DNA of 41,110 bases from Gemmatimonadota bacterium (GTDB lineage: Bacteria; Gemmatimonadota; Gemmatimonadetes; Longimicrobiales; Gaopeijiaceae). This document shows, in pieces, positions 8,499 through 17,601 of this stretch. Every line of letters starts with the position of its first letter. The first letter of the stretch is position 1. Under the pieces are notes generated by a model that searched no databases, was not told the origin of the DNA, and saw only the letters and a program-made list of their open reading frames with translations. The translations under genes were made by a program, and so were the position numbers. The stretch is taken from positions 1-41,110 of the forward strand of contig SLBA01000134.1 of the NCBI GenBank assembly GCA_007126575.1. The letters are read 5' to 3'.

Positions 8499-9323
8499 CT
8501 ACGCATCGTCGCGGTCCGCCAGCGGATCCGGGGGTGCCGGACGCCGGGGGGTGCCCGGCTTCCTCTTGACCGGCTTGGCCGGGATCCCGACATGCACCGT
8601 CGACTCTTCGGTGTCGCGCGTGGCGAGGGCCATGGCGCCGACCATCGAGTTGCGAGTGACCGTCACCCCGGCCAGGACGGTGGCGTGATAGGTGATGCGG
8701 ACCCCGTCTTCGAGCACGGTCTGCGGGGTGGCCACGAGCTTCGGGTCGTCGATGTCGTGCGTATGCGAGTAGATGTTCGCAAAGTCCGAGACCGAGGCGC
8801 CGTGTCCGATGCGGATGCCGCCGCGATCGTCGAGCAGGACGTGGCGGTGAATGACCACGTCGTCTCCCACCTCGAGGTTGTAGCCGAAGGAGAGCTTGAC
8901 GAAGTGGAAGGCCTTGAAGTTCCGTCCGCACCGTTTGAAGATCCGGCGGGCCAGGAGGCGACGGAAGCGCACGCCCAGCTGGATGTTCTCGCCCAGGGGG
9001 CTCTTGTCGAACATCTCCCACAGCCAGATCAGCGGCTTGACCTGGGCGTACCGCTCGGTGTCGAGTTCGTGGTAGTATTCGGGCTCGAGGGTGATGTTGC
9101 GCGGATCCATCTGGAGGAGCGCGATCCGGGTTGCCGGGGCGAGCTCCGAGGGGTCCCGGTCGACGAGCTGCGGGTAGTAGATTTCGGTCAGGACCCGCCG
9201 ACACAGTTCGTTGCGGTCGCAGTCGGGCTGCGCGAGCGCCCGGTCGATCTGGTCGAGCCACGCGTCGTATTCGCGCCGGGTGGCGTCCGGAAGGGAAACG
9301 GATCGGAGCGGGTAGTGATTCAT
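8499..9323 (-). CDS. Left-handed beta-helix (hexapeptide) acyltransferase
   Basis: 274 residues. An N-terminal helical region (about 1-135, rich in Tyr/Leu/Arg) precedes a hexapeptide-repeat domain (about 145-245) with isoleucine/valine-led turns such as [24 protein letters not shown] and [11 protein letters not shown]. The SHTHDI segment holds the histidine expected to act as general base in the maltose/galactoside/serine O-acetyltransferase superfamily. A basic, proline-rich C-terminal tail ends the protein. Acceptor unknown; a sugar, serine or envelope component are all possible. It is transcribed alone, divergent from the 143-residue protein and convergent with acs. Confidence 0.82.
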   Translation of the reverse strand: MNHYPLRSVSLPDATRREYDAWLDQIDRALAQPDCDRNELCRRVLTEIYYPQLVDRDPSELAPATRIALLQMDPRNITLEPEYYHELDTERYAQVKPLIWLWEMFDKSPLGENIQLGVRFRRLLARRIFKRCGRNFKAFHFVKLSFGYNLEVGDDVVIHRHVLLDDRGGIRIGHGASVSDFANIYSHTHDIDDPKLVATPQTVLEDGVRITYHATVLAGVTVTRNSMVGAMALATRDTEESTVHVGIPAKPVKRKPGTPRRPAPPDPLADRDDA

Positions 9324-9358
9324 GGTTGCGTTGGGTGAGGCCGAAGGTTCAAACCACC

Positions 9359-9388
9359 AATATACCCGCCTGACCGGCGGGTGTTGAA
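9359..9388 (-). promoter_or_regulatory. Candidate promoter with an inverted repeat in the spacer
   Basis: On the minus strand TTCAAC (9383-9388), an 18-base spacer and TATATT (9359-9364, five of six to consensus) precede the acyltransferase start by about 35 bases. The spacer is almost filled by a perfect 7-bp inverted repeat, ACCCGCC and GGCGGGT (9364-9370 and 9376-9382), which would suit a repressor or activator dimer. Confidence 0.45.
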
Positions 9389-9408
9389 GAGAGAGGGGAG
9401 GAATCCCG

Positions 9409-9840
9409 ATGAACGATGTCCTGCGAACGAGAATTCTGCGGAAGCTGGAAAGCCTCCCCGAAGATCGAATTTATCAGGTGCTCGACTACATCGAGTTCCT
9501 GGAATCGCGCTACAACCGGGGGGTGGTCGACGATGCCACCGCGCTCCAGAAGCTGGCCGAGAGGTTCGAGGACGGGCTCCGCAAGCGGACGATGAATCCC
9601 TCGAACCTGCGCGAGGCCTTTCAGCTGATCTCGGCGGCGGACCGGGTCCTGTCGTCGGTGTCGAACGCCGGACGCCAGATCCTCGACGAGCTCCAGGTCC
9701 CCCTCGAGGAGCGCGACGGGGAGCGGGGGTGGGATCGCGAGCGCCCGCGGAGCCGGCCGCCGGAGGAGGACACGCCGGAAAAACCCGGGGATTCGCCCGC
9801 AGACAGCGAGAGGCCCCGCTCCCGGCCCGAGCGGGGTTGA
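9409..9840 (+). CDS. Hypothetical protein with DUF2281-like N-terminus
   Basis: 143 residues from an ATG with a good ribosome site (GAGGGGAGG). The N-terminal 35 residues ([16 protein letters not shown]) resemble the helical 'LP.....L.DYI.FL' segment found in DUF2281-type small proteins. The middle (40-100) is predicted helical, and the last 45 residues are Arg/Pro/Glu-rich and probably disordered. No catalytic motif. The stop codon overlaps the -35 box of the guaB promoter. Function unknown. Confidence 0.72.
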   Translation: MNDVLRTRILRKLESLPEDRIYQVLDYIEFLESRYNRGVVDDATALQKLAERFEDGLRKRTMNPSNLREAFQLISAADRVLSSVSNAGRQILDELQVPLEERDGERGWDRERPRSRPPEEDTPEKPGDSPADSERPRSRPERG

Positions 9841-9864
9841 CACCCCCATCCCGGCCCGGATAAG
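9837..9864 (+). promoter_or_regulatory. Predicted promoter of guaB
   Basis: A perfect TTGACA (9837-9842) is followed after 16 bases by GATAAG (9859-9864); shifting the -10 to TAAGCT gives 18 bases. A start near 9871 would give a leader of about 135 nucleotides before the guaB ATG. Confidence 0.5.
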
Positions 9865-9908
9865 CTTTCCCATGAATCGAGTCAGTCCTGAGCCCGGTTG
9901 AACCTGCG

Positions 9909-9963
9909 CCCTCCGCGTCCTGCCCCCGAAACGGGGGCGATTCGCGGCGGGCGTTTCTGTTTG
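9909..9963 (+). terminator. Intrinsic terminator-like hairpin in the guaB leader
   Basis: A two-tier hairpin. The inner stem is 7 bp, GCCCCCG (9922-9928) against CGGGGGC (9932-9938), with a three-base loop. The outer stem pairs CCCTCCGCG (9909-9917) with CGCGGCGGG (9943-9951) with one mismatch. It is followed by GTTTCTGTTT. It ends 45 bases before guaB yet lies downstream of the best promoter, so it may attenuate guaB or end a short RNA as well as stop read-through from the 143-residue gene. Confidence 0.6.
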
Positions 9964-10007
9964 GCGGTCGACCCCAATCACGAATGAACACCACCCATGG
10001 AGGCCCT

Positions 10008-11486
10008 ATGGCGGACGATTCCCGCCACCGCTCGAAGATCGTAGCCGAGTCGCTCACCTTCGACGACGTCCTCCTCCTTCCCGGCCACTCCACGGTCCAC
10101 CCGAAGGACACCTCGATCCAGACGCGGCTGACCCGATCGATCGAGCTTTCGATCCCCCTGCTCACCGCGGCGATGGATACCGTGACCGAGTCGAAGATGG
10201 CGATCGCGATCGCCCGGCAGGGCGGGATGGGGATCATCCACAAGAACATGAGCATCGAGCTCCAGGCCCGTGAAGTCGACCGGGTGAAGCGTTCGGAGTC
10301 GGGGATGATCCTGAAGCCGATCACCCTCCGGCCCGAGGCCACCCTGCGCGACGCGCACGAACTGATGGCCCGCTTCTCGATCTCGGGAGTGCCGATCGTG
10401 ACCGAGGCCGGCGAGCTTGTGGGGATCATCACGAACCGGGACCTGCAGTTCGAACGGGAGCTGGATCGCTCGGTGCGCGAGGTGATGACCAGCGAGGAGC
10501 TGGTGACGGCGCCCGTCGGGACCACCCTCGAGGAGGCCGAGGCCATTCTGCACCGGCACCGCATCGAGAAGCTCCCCGTGGTCGACGAGGGCGGGGCGCT
10601 GGCGGGGCTGATCACGGTGAAGGACATCGTGAAGCGGCGGCAGCACCCCAACGCCTGCAAGGATGAGCGGGGGCGACTTCGGGTGGGAGCCGCCGTGGGG
10701 GCGTCAGAGGCCGACCTGGAACGGGTACGCGCCCTGGTCGACGCGGGAGTCGACGCCGTGGTGATCGACACGGCGCACGGGCACTCCGAGGGGGTGCTCC
10801 GGGCGGTGGCACGCACCCGCCAGGCCTTCCCCGACCTGCAGCTGATCGGGGGGAACGTCGCGACCGCCTCGGGTGCGGCCGCCCTGGTGGATCGGGGAGT
10901 CGATGCGGTGAAGGTGGGGGTCGGGCCCGGCTCGATCTGCACCACCCGGGTGGTGACGGGGGTGGGGGTGCCTCAGCTCTCGGCCATCATGGATGCGGTC
11001 GAGGGCGTCGAGGGGCGGGTGCCGGTGATCGCCGACGGTGGGGTGCGCTTCTCGGGCGACATCGTGAAGTCGCTGGCCGCCGGGGCCCACACGGTGATGA
11101 TGGGATCGATGTTCGCGGGGACCAAGGAATCGCCGGGAGAGAGCTTCCTGCTCGAGGGGCGCCGCTACAAGCTGGTGCGGGGGATGGGGTCGCTTTCGGC
11201 GATGGAGGAGGGCTCGGCCGACCGATACTTCCAGGAGTCCGAGTCGGACAGTCGGAAGCTCGTGCCCGAGGGGATCGAGGCGCGGGTCCCGTACAAGGGA
11301 CCGGTCGAGGACACGGTCTTCCAGCTCGTTGGCGGCCTCCGCTCCGGGATGGGATACGTCGGAGCGGCGGATCTCGAGGCGCTGCGGACCGAGGCGACCT
11401 TCTGCCGCGTCACCCCCGGCGGGTTGAGGGAGTCGCACCCGCACGATGTGACGATCACCCGCGAGGCTCCGAACTATCGTCTCTGA
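10008..11486 (+). CDS. guaB: Inosine-5'-monophosphate dehydrogenase
   Basis: 492 residues. It oxidises IMP to XMP with NAD+, the committed step to GTP. The TIM-barrel N-terminus begins with [11 protein letters not shown]. Two CBS domains (about 90-205; ITNRDLQFE and ITVKDIVKR are their characteristic ends) interrupt the barrel, followed by GGNVATASG, the active-site loop GPGSICTTR with catalytic Cys311, the ADGG phosphate motif and GSMFAGT. The flap Arg-Tyr dyad region is intact. ATG 10008 is chosen because GGAGG lies four bases upstream; an in-frame ATG at 9984 adds eight residues. Preceded by a promoter and a structured leader that could regulate it. Confidence 0.97.
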   Translation: MADDSRHRSKIVAESLTFDDVLLLPGHSTVHPKDTSIQTRLTRSIELSIPLLTAAMDTVTESKMAIAIARQGGMGIIHKNMSIELQAREVDRVKRSESGMILKPITLRPEATLRDAHELMARFSISGVPIVTEAGELVGIITNRDLQFERELDRSVREVMTSEELVTAPVGTTLEEAEAILHRHRIEKLPVVDEGGALAGLITVKDIVKRRQHPNACKDERGRLRVGAAVGASEADLERVRALVDAGVDAVVIDTAHGHSEGVLRAVARTRQAFPDLQLIGGNVATASGAAALVDRGVDAVKVGVGPGSICTTRVVTGVGVPQLSAIMDAVEGVEGRVPVIADGGVRFSGDIVKSLAAGAHTVMMGSMFAGTKESPGESFLLEGRRYKLVRGMGSLSAMEEGSADRYFQESESDSRKLVPEGIEARVPYKGPVEDTVFQLVGGLRSGMGYVGAADLEALRTEATFCRVTPGGLRESHPHDVTITREAPNYRL

Positions 11487-11503
11487 CCGGGAGCCGATAT
11501 CTT

Positions 11504-11521
11504 CCATGGGCTGTCCCATGG
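11504..11521. repeat. Perfect inverted repeat between guaB and the AGXT-type gene
   Basis: CCATGGG and CCCATGG flank a four-base CTGT loop, 18 bases after the guaB stop and 58 before the next start. There is no T-run, so it is not a typical terminator; it may be an operator or an RNA-stabilising hairpin. Confidence 0.45.
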
Positions 11522-11579
11522 TCGTCTGCGGTTCCACGTCGCACACCGATACGGCGCCTTCCATCCGACTCCAGAGTCT

Positions 11580-12695
11580 ATGCGCGTCTCCACCCTACAG
11601 CCCCGCCTGCTTCTCGGTCCCGGCCCCTCTCCCGTGTCGGAGCGGATCCGGGAGGCGATGGCCCGGCCCACCCTGGGGCACCTCGACCCCCAGTTCCTGG
11701 GGCTGCTCGACGATGTGAACGCGCGGCTGCGCACCCTCTTCGGGACGCGGAACCAGACGACCTTTCCTCTCTCGGGCACCGGGTCGGCGGGAATGGAGGC
11801 CGCGATGGTGAACCTGATCGCTCCGGGCGACCAGGTCCTGGTCGGGGTGAACGGGGTCTTCGGCACGCGGCTGGCCGAGATGGGGCGGCGGATGGGCGCC
11901 GAGGTGGTGACGATCGATGCGCCCTGGGGAGAGATCCTGCCGGAGGAGCGCCTGATCGATGCGCTCGAGGCGTACCCGGGAGCCCGTCTCCTGGCGGTGG
12001 TGCACGCGGAGACCTCGACCGGAGTCCTTCAGCCCCTGGAGCAGGTGGGGGCCTGGATGCGGGAGCGGGAGCCGCTCCTGGTGGTCGACGCGGTGACCTC
12101 GCTCGGCGGGGTCCCGGTCGCGGTGGACGCCGTCGGGATCGATGTCTGCTACTCGGGAACGCAGAAGTGCCTGGGGGTGCCTCCGGGCCTCTCGCCGATC
12201 ACCTTCTCGGAGAAGGCGCTGGGCCGGGTTCGGAGTCGCACGGCCGCTCCCTCGTCCTGGTACCTCGACGTCTCGCTGATTGCGGGGTACCTGGGCTCGG
12301 AGCGCCGGTACCATCACACCGCCCCGATCAACCTGATCTACGCCCTCCACGAATCGCTGGTGGAGATCGAGGAGGAAGGGATCGAGGCCCGGTACCGCAG
12401 GCATCGCGAGGTGGGCCGGCAGCTGCAGGAAGCGCTGGGGGAGCGGGGGTTCGAGCCCTTCGCACAGGAGGGGCACCGGCTCCCGCAACTCACCTCGGCG
12501 TATCTGCCGGACGGGCTCGCCGAGGCTCCCCTGCGGCGACGCCTCCTCGAGGACCACGGCATCGAGGTGGGTGGGGGCCTGGGACCGGTGAGTGGAAAGA
12601 TCTGGAGAATCGGACTGATGGGGGAGGGCGCGCGACGCTCCTCTGTTGATCGTCTCGTCGCGGCTGTCGACTCCCTGCTGGAGGATGACGTATGA
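11580..12695 (+). CDS. Alanine-glyoxylate / serine-pyruvate aminotransferase family enzyme
   Basis: 371 residues, fold-type I PLP enzyme of the AGXT/SPT branch of class V. It opens with the family's LLGPGPSPV motif, has SGTGSAGMEA for phosphate binding, HAETSTGVLQP, DAVTSLGG with the ring-nitrogen Asp, and SGTQKCLGVPPGLSP with the Schiff-base lysine K196. Likely substrates are glyoxylate or pyruvate with alanine or serine; archaeal-type phosphoserine or aspartate members exist, so specificity is inferred. It starts 93 bases after guaB and its stop overlaps the lytic transglycosylase start by four bases. Confidence 0.92.
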   Translation: MRVSTLQPRLLLGPGPSPVSERIREAMARPTLGHLDPQFLGLLDDVNARLRTLFGTRNQTTFPLSGTGSAGMEAAMVNLIAPGDQVLVGVNGVFGTRLAEMGRRMGAEVVTIDAPWGEILPEERLIDALEAYPGARLLAVVHAETSTGVLQPLEQVGAWMREREPLLVVDAVTSLGGVPVAVDAVGIDVCYSGTQKCLGVPPGLSPITFSEKALGRVRSRTAAPSSWYLDVSLIAGYLGSERRYHHTAPINLIYALHESLVEIEEEGIEARYRRHREVGRQLQEALGERGFEPFAQEGHRLPQLTSAYLPDGLAEAPLRRRLLEDHGIEVGGGLGPVSGKIWRIGLMGEGARRSSVDRLVAAVDSLLEDDV

Positions 12696-14314
12696 TTCAA
12701 CGAGCGAAGTGTGTGGCCCTGCGCAATGGGCCGATGCGGTGCGTTGGGGTGATTGCGGTTCTCCTTATCGCCGCGGGGTGCAGCCGGGTCGGGTTCGATT
12801 CGGGCCCCGGGGGTCCGGGAGCCGAGGGGCCGCCGCAGCCGATCGTGCAGTCGCCCGTGGTCCCCGATCGGGTCGGTGCGCCGGTCGGACCGACGCGCAT
12901 CCTCGACCATCCGCCGCTGGCGGTCGACGAGGTGGATCCGATCCTCAACTCCGTCGTGCGTGACGACCCCCTGCTCAACGAGCGGATCGACTACTGGATC
13001 CAGTTCTGGACCACCCGGGGTGCCGGGCATTTCGGGCGCTACATCGAGCGGATGGCGCGCTATCACGGGGTGGTGGACCGGGAGCTCGAAGACCGGGGGC
13101 TGCCCCCGTCCCTCCGCTTCCTGCCCGTGGTCGAGAGCGGGTACCACCATGGAGCGGTGAGCCGGGTCGGAGCCACGGGAATGTGGCAGATCATGACCCC
13201 GACCGCGCGAGACCTGGGGCTGTCGGTCTCGTCGCTGGTCGACGATCGACGTGATCCCCTGCTCTCGACGAGAGCTGCGCTCGACTACCTGCAGCAGCTG
13301 TATCTGACCTTCGACTCGTGGTTCCTGGCGCTGGCCGCCTACAATGCCGGGCCGGGGCGCGTGGGCAACATCCTGCGTCAGCACGCCCCCGACGACGACA
13401 CGATCTCGGGCGATGAACTCTATCTGATGCTGCGGGCGCGGTTCCCGGCGGAGACCCGCGAGTTCGTTCCCCGGTTCTTCGCGGCGGCCGCGATCGCTGG
13501 CGATCCGGAGCGCTACGGCTTCGACCTTCCCGTCGGGATCGCCCAGATGGCCTTCGACGAGGTCCTGGTGCCCGACGCGACCTCCTTCGACGTGCTGGCC
13601 CGTGCCGCGGGCGTCGACGAGGCCGAGATCCGCGCGTTGAACCCGCACTTCCTGAGAGGGTTCACCCCGGCCGGCGAGGCCCGCGCGATCCGGCTTCCCC
13701 CGGGACGGGGTGCGGACTTCGAGGTGAACTACGCCATGATCCCGCCGGAGGAGCGGATCAGCTTCCTCGAGCATGTCGTCGCGAGCGGGGAGACGCTGAC
13801 CCATATCGCACGCCGCTACAGCGTGAGCGTCAACGATCTCAGCGCCGCCAACGGGAGCGTCGATCCGCGGAGGCTCCAGGTCGGCCGACGGCTCGTCGTG
13901 CCGGTCGCCGGGGCCCGGCCCACGGGGGCGACGGCGATGGCGGCCGTCACGGCCGGGGCCGACGACGACTCCGCCGAGAGCGCCAATGCCGCCTCCTCGG
14001 AGTCGGAGTCCTCCTTCCGGCACGAGGTCCGTTCCGGTGAGAGCCTCTGGATCCTTGCCCGCCGCTACAGCGTGTCGGTCGCGGATCTGAGGCGGTGGAA
14101 CGATCTGTCGGCGAACGCGGTTCTGCAGCCGGGGATGAGGCTCATCGTCGGGGTGGGAATCTCGGGGAACCCCCGCAGCTACGAGGTACGCCCCGGAGAC
14201 ACCTGGGGCGGGATCGCGGAGCGGTTCGGGGTGCGGACCTCCGAACTGGCGAGCGCGAACGGGCGGACCACGCGCGACGTGATCCGGGTCGGCGAGGAGA
14301 TCCAGATTCCCTGA
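12692..14314 (+). CDS. mltD: MltD-like lytic transglycosylase lipoprotein with three LysM domains
   Basis: 540 residues. A hydrophobic signal with lipobox (IAAGC) predicts an outer-membrane lipoprotein; ATG 12734 is an alternative start that gives a shorter signal. The SLT domain spans about 95-250, with catalytic Glu148 in VESGY, then GATGMWQIMP-like (here GMWQIMT) and AAYNAGPGRV. Three LysM peptidoglycan-binding repeats follow, each opening with a G-E/D-T/S-L/W motif (about 365-410, 445-490, 495-540). It cleaves glycan strands to 1,6-anhydro-muropeptides. The ATGA overlap couples it to the aminotransferase, a pairing with no obvious functional reason. It converges with holB across 31 bases that hold no clear terminator. 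Confidence 0.93.
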   Translation: MIQRAKCVALRNGPMRCVGVIAVLLIAAGCSRVGFDSGPGGPGAEGPPQPIVQSPVVPDRVGAPVGPTRILDHPPLAVDEVDPILNSVVRDDPLLNERIDYWIQFWTTRGAGHFGRYIERMARYHGVVDRELEDRGLPPSLRFLPVVESGYHHGAVSRVGATGMWQIMTPTARDLGLSVSSLVDDRRDPLLSTRAALDYLQQLYLTFDSWFLALAAYNAGPGRVGNILRQHAPDDDTISGDELYLMLRARFPAETREFVPRFFAAAAIAGDPERYGFDLPVGIAQMAFDEVLVPDATSFDVLARAAGVDEAEIRALNPHFLRGFTPAGEARAIRLPPGRGADFEVNYAMIPPEERISFLEHVVASGETLTHIARRYSVSVNDLSAANGSVDPRRLQVGRRLVVPVAGARPTGATAMAAVTAGADDDSAESANAASSESESSFRHEVRSGESLWILARRYSVSVADLRRWNDLSANAVLQPGMRLIVGVGISGNPRSYEVRPGDTWGGIAERFGVRTSELASANGRTTRDVIRVGEEIQIP

Positions 14315-14345
14315 GTCGGGCGCATGTGACGCCGAGCTTCGGGGT

Positions 14346-15518
14346 TCAGCTCCGATCGTGTCGGAGCTCGCGGTGCATGGCGGTCAACAGGCCGGTGAGG
14401 AGGAGCTGGGGGTTCACGTTCCCCGCCGCCTGCTCGCGGGCCTCCTGAACGCACCCGAGGGCGCGCGAGGGGCCGGAGGGGTCCAGGGGCAGCTCCTCGG
14501 CCTGTCGGGTCAGCCAGGGCGCGGCGTCCTGGTTCAGGATCGCCGATCCGCTCGCGGCTCCCGCGGCGCCCAGGTCCCGGAGCCAGACCTCGAGTGCCGA
14601 GAAGAGTTCGGTGAGGGTTCTGGCGCCCGACGCCGGGTAGGACATCGCCTTCGCGAAACGGGCCCCCGGACTCTCCTGAAGCGCGGCCCGGAGCAGGTGA
14701 AAGGCGTCCTGGCGCACCACTTCCAGGGGCCCCGGCTCCCCCCCCGAGGGCAGAAGGCCGAGCGCCCGCCCGATCGAGCCGCCGGCGAGCCGGGCGGCCC
14801 GGGCGGCCTCGGACGCCTCGGCCCCGACCTCCTCCTCGAGCATCCGCCGCAGAACGGCTTCGGACAGACCGGTCAGGTGCAGGGGGGTCGTGCGCGATCG
14901 GATCGTGTCGAGGAGTCGGCCGGGCTCACTCGAGGTCAGGACGATCCATGTGTTCGCCGGCGGCTCCTCGAGGGTCTTGAGGAGAGCGTTGGCAGCCTCC
15001 TGGCTGGCCTCCTGGGCGACCAGCTCCTCGGCATCGGCCACCAGGTAGAGCTGGCGTCCGCCGGTACCGGCTCCCTTGCCGACCCGCTTGCGGAGGTTCC
15101 GGATCGTCCCGATCTGCAGCCCCCGCAGCTCGGTCTGGTGAGACGGGCGAAAGGGGGTGCGGCGGGCCTCCTCGATCCACTCGATCCGGGCCTCCTCGAG
15201 CGCTTCGTCCTCGCGCTCGCGGCTGCCCCTCGACTTCGGTCGGGGAAGGGGCATGTACCAGTGGAGCTCCGGATGCTCGACCCGCAACGCCAGTCGGCAC
15301 TCCCGGCACTCTCCGCAGGGTCCCTCGAGCCGCGGCTCGACACAGACCACGAGCTGGCCGATCCAGTGCGCCATGCGCTGCTTGCCGATACCGGGGCGTC
15401 CATGGAGGAGGAGGACCCGGGGGAGTCGATCGCGGGCATGGGCGAGGGCGAGCGCCCGGCGCAGCTCCTCGTGCCCGTGAATGGGGGGCAGGCCGCTCAG
15501 GGTCGGGGGAGAGGTCAC
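14346..15518 (-). CDS. holB: DNA polymerase III delta' subunit
   Basis: 390 residues of the clamp-loader AAA+ family. Walker A is GRPGIGKQ (about 42-49), followed by a four-cysteine zinc module (C...CGECREC) as in DnaX and HolB. 'LLKTLEEPP' and 'LLDTIRSR' are the delta'/tau conserved segments before sensor 1 and the SRC-like arginine region (here SRTT). The delta' subunit is normally the non-hydrolysing stator, although here the P-loop is intact. The GTG start overlaps the EnvC-like stop (GTGA). It is the last gene of the ftsE-ftsX-envC operon, a replication gene attached to a division operon. Confidence 0.88.
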   Translation of the reverse strand: MTSPPTLSGLPPIHGHEELRRALALAHARDRLPRVLLLHGRPGIGKQRMAHWIGQLVVCVEPRLEGPCGECRECRLALRVEHPELHWYMPLPRPKSRGSREREDEALEEARIEWIEEARRTPFRPSHQTELRGLQIGTIRNLRKRVGKGAGTGGRQLYLVADAEELVAQEASQEAANALLKTLEEPPANTWIVLTSSEPGRLLDTIRSRTTPLHLTGLSEAVLRRMLEEEVGAEASEAARAARLAGGSIGRALGLLPSGGEPGPLEVVRQDAFHLLRAALQESPGARFAKAMSYPASGARTLTELFSALEVWLRDLGAAGAASGSAILNQDAAPWLTRQAEELPLDPSGPSRALGCVQEAREQAAGNVNPQLLLTGLLTAMHRELRHDRS

Positions 15519-16744
15519 TCCTGCTCACCCCGGGGGCGCAGCCACTCCAGCGGGTCGACCGCCTCGGGGGTTCCGGCGGCCCCAGGGACGCGGAGCTGGA
15601 ACTCCAGGTGGGGCCCTTCGGGGGTGCTGGTGCCGCCCACCGTACCGACGACCTGTCCGGCCGAGATCCGGCGACCCTCGACGACCCCGATGTCCTCGAG
15701 GTACAGGTAGAGCGAGTAGAAGCCGTCTCCGTGGCTCAGGATCACGGTGGGGCCGTACCCTTCGAAGGGCCCGGCGAGCGCCACGGTCCCGTCGCGCACC
15801 GCGCGCACCGGGGTTCCCTGCGAGGCCCTGATCCCGATCCCGTTCCAGCGGAAGATCGTGCCGTTCGGACGTCGCTCCGGACCGAAGCGGTACACCAGGT
15901 CTCCGTCGACCGGCCAGTCGAGCACCCCTCGATCGACCGCGCTCAGGGTGGTCGGGGGGGTGTCACCGGCCCGGCCCTCGGCCGCGCGGCGGTTCTCGGC
16001 CTCGATCCGTCGGCGCTCGAGGTCGTCGACTACCCCAGAGAGTCGGGCCTCGTCGGCCTCGAGCTGCTCCATCCGGGTCATGGTTTGACGCTCCCGGGTC
16101 CGGAACTGGTCCAGCGTCCGCTGGTGCTCGGTCTCGACCTGGCGGAGCTCGGCGACCTCTCCGAGCTGCTGCTCACGCAGGCGTCGGAGCTCGACCAGGC
16201 TCTCCTGGAGATCCTGATTCTGCGCCTCCAGCGCCGCTTCCAGCTCCTGGATTCCCGTCATGAGGGTCCGGTCGTAGGAGGCCATCATCTGCAGGTAGCG
16301 ATACCGGTTCAGGAGATCGACGAAGGAGTCGGCTCCGAGGAGGACCTGCACAGTCAGGAGGGGCCCCCGCTTGTAGATCTGCCGCAGGCGGACGGTGAGC
16401 ACGGCCTGCCTCTCCCGGAGTTCTTCGCGGGTTCGCAGCAGGTTGCCCGTCGTGACCTGGGCGCGCTCGGTGGTGGCCTCGACCTGGAAGTCGATCTCGG
16501 CGAGCACGCCGCGCGAGGTCGAGATCTGGCGCTCGATGTTCTGCAGCTGACCGGAGACATTCTGCACCCGGTCGCGCAGCGCACCCATCTCCGACTGGAG
16601 TCGGGCTCGCTCCGCGCGAATCTCCTCGAGTCTGAGCTGGCTTTCTCGGATCTCCCGACTCAGCTCCTCGGCGGACTGCTGCCCGTCGACGCCTGAGGGG
16701 ACCAGCAGCAATGTGGTGAGCAGAATGATCAGCGCGCGTGTCAT
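15515..16744 (-). CDS. EnvC-like murein hydrolase activator (zinc-less M23 domain)
   Basis: 409 residues: signal peptide (1-22), a long coiled coil (about 23-260) and a C-terminal LytM/M23 domain (about 285-400). In active M23 enzymes the zinc ligands are His and Asp in an H-x-G-x-D-like element and the final His in HLHF. Here the equivalents read WNGIGI, LYLYLE and PHLEFQ, so every ligand is missing. EnvC and NlpD-type proteins are likewise inactive and instead switch on amidases during cell division. The gene directly abuts ftsX, and FtsEX is the known ABC-type partner that activates EnvC through the periplasmic loop of FtsX. An amidase gene is not in the window. Confidence 0.88.
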   Translation of the reverse strand: MTRALIILLTTLLLVPSGVDGQQSAEELSREIRESQLRLEEIRAERARLQSEMGALRDRVQNVSGQLQNIERQISTSRGVLAEIDFQVEATTERAQVTTGNLLRTREELRERQAVLTVRLRQIYKRGPLLTVQVLLGADSFVDLLNRYRYLQMMASYDRTLMTGIQELEAALEAQNQDLQESLVELRRLREQQLGEVAELRQVETEHQRTLDQFRTRERQTMTRMEQLEADEARLSGVVDDLERRRIEAENRRAAEGRAGDTPPTTLSAVDRGVLDWPVDGDLVYRFGPERRPNGTIFRWNGIGIRASQGTPVRAVRDGTVALAGPFEGYGPTVILSHGDGFYSLYLYLEDIGVVEGRRISAGQVVGTVGGTSTPEGPHLEFQLRVPGAAGTPEAVDPLEWLRPRGEQE

Positions 16745-17599
16745 CTAGACCTCCCGGAGATACTTGCGTACCGCGAAGGCGCTCGCGATGACCCCGAAGA
16801 GAGCCCCCGCCACGATCCCCATCAGGATCCAGTCGAGGGGCATCCAGTCGAGCTGGAAGACGGCCCTCGACACCACCAGGTACGAGCCGAAGGTGAAGGC
16901 GGCCGCCAGGATCCCTCCGAGGAGCCCGGTGAGCCCTCCCTCGAGGAGAAACGGTCTGCGGATGAAGCCGTTCGTCGCCCCGACCAGGCGCATGATGTAG
17001 ATCTCTTCACGCCGGGCAAAGATTGCGATCCGGATCGCCGTTCCGATGATCAGGCCGGCGACGAGGGCGAAGGCTCCCCCCAGGAACATCGTCGCCATGG
17101 CTCCGATCCGCTGAAGCAGGTAGAGTCGATCCACCCACTCCTGCCCATATCGTACATCTTCGACAAAGGGGTAGACCGAGAGGCGATTCGCGACGCGGGC
17201 CACCACGTCCGGGGTCCGGAAGCCGGGGCGCAGGACGATCTCGAGCGAGGCGGGCAGCGGGTTTACGTCCATCCCGGTGAAGAGATCCTCGAACTCCGGA
17301 AGGTCCTCGCGGGCGGCCAGGAGGGCTTCCTCCTTCGAGATGAACCGGATCTGCTCGACCTCCTCCATCGCGAGAAGATCCTGCTCGGCCATCGAGATCT
17401 CCTCGTCGCGCGCATCGTCTCGAACATACGCCACGACCTCGACGCGCTCCTCGACGCGGGTCAGCGCCTGGTGAAGATTGTACGTGGCCAGGCCGAACAG
17501 CCCCACGACGTAGAGGGCCAGCGCCACCATTCCGGCGGAGAGACCGGTGAGCAGGGGGGCCCGGCGGACCGCGGCGAGCGCTTCGCGAATCGCGTGCAT
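16745..17599 (-). CDS. ftsX: Cell-division ABC transporter permease FtsX
   Basis: 284 residues with the FtsX topology: a first membrane helix at about 20-42, a periplasmic domain (about 43-165, ending in GQEWVDRLYLLQ) that should contact the EnvC-like protein, then three membrane helices (about 170-195, 215-245, 255-280). The 'RREEIYIMRLVGATNGFIRRPFLLEG' zone, here described only by its REEI and RLVGAT elements, is the cytoplasmic coupling loop to FtsE. The start is two bases behind ftsE and the stop directly abuts the EnvC-like start codon, so the three proteins are made together. FtsEX transduces ATP binding into activation of periplasmic hydrolases. Confidence 0.95.
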   Translation of the reverse strand: MHAIREALAAVRRAPLLTGLSAGMVALALYVVGLFGLATYNLHQALTRVEERVEVVAYVRDDARDEEISMAEQDLLAMEEVEQIRFISKEEALLAAREDLPEFEDLFTGMDVNPLPASLEIVLRPGFRTPDVVARVANRLSVYPFVEDVRYGQEWVDRLYLLQRIGAMATMFLGGAFALVAGLIIGTAIRIAIFARREEIYIMRLVGATNGFIRRPFLLEGGLTGLLGGILAAAFTFGSYLVVSRAVFQLDWMPLDWILMGIVAGALFGVIASAFAVRKYLREV

Positions 17600-17601
17600 C
17601 G

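Noticed and set aside
14315-14345. A terminator between mltD and holB
   Set aside because: Only a four-base dyad and no T-run are visible in the 31-base gap.
15515-16744. Calling this an active M23 endopeptidase
   Set aside because: None of the zinc-binding His/Asp positions is kept, and the genetic context is FtsEX.
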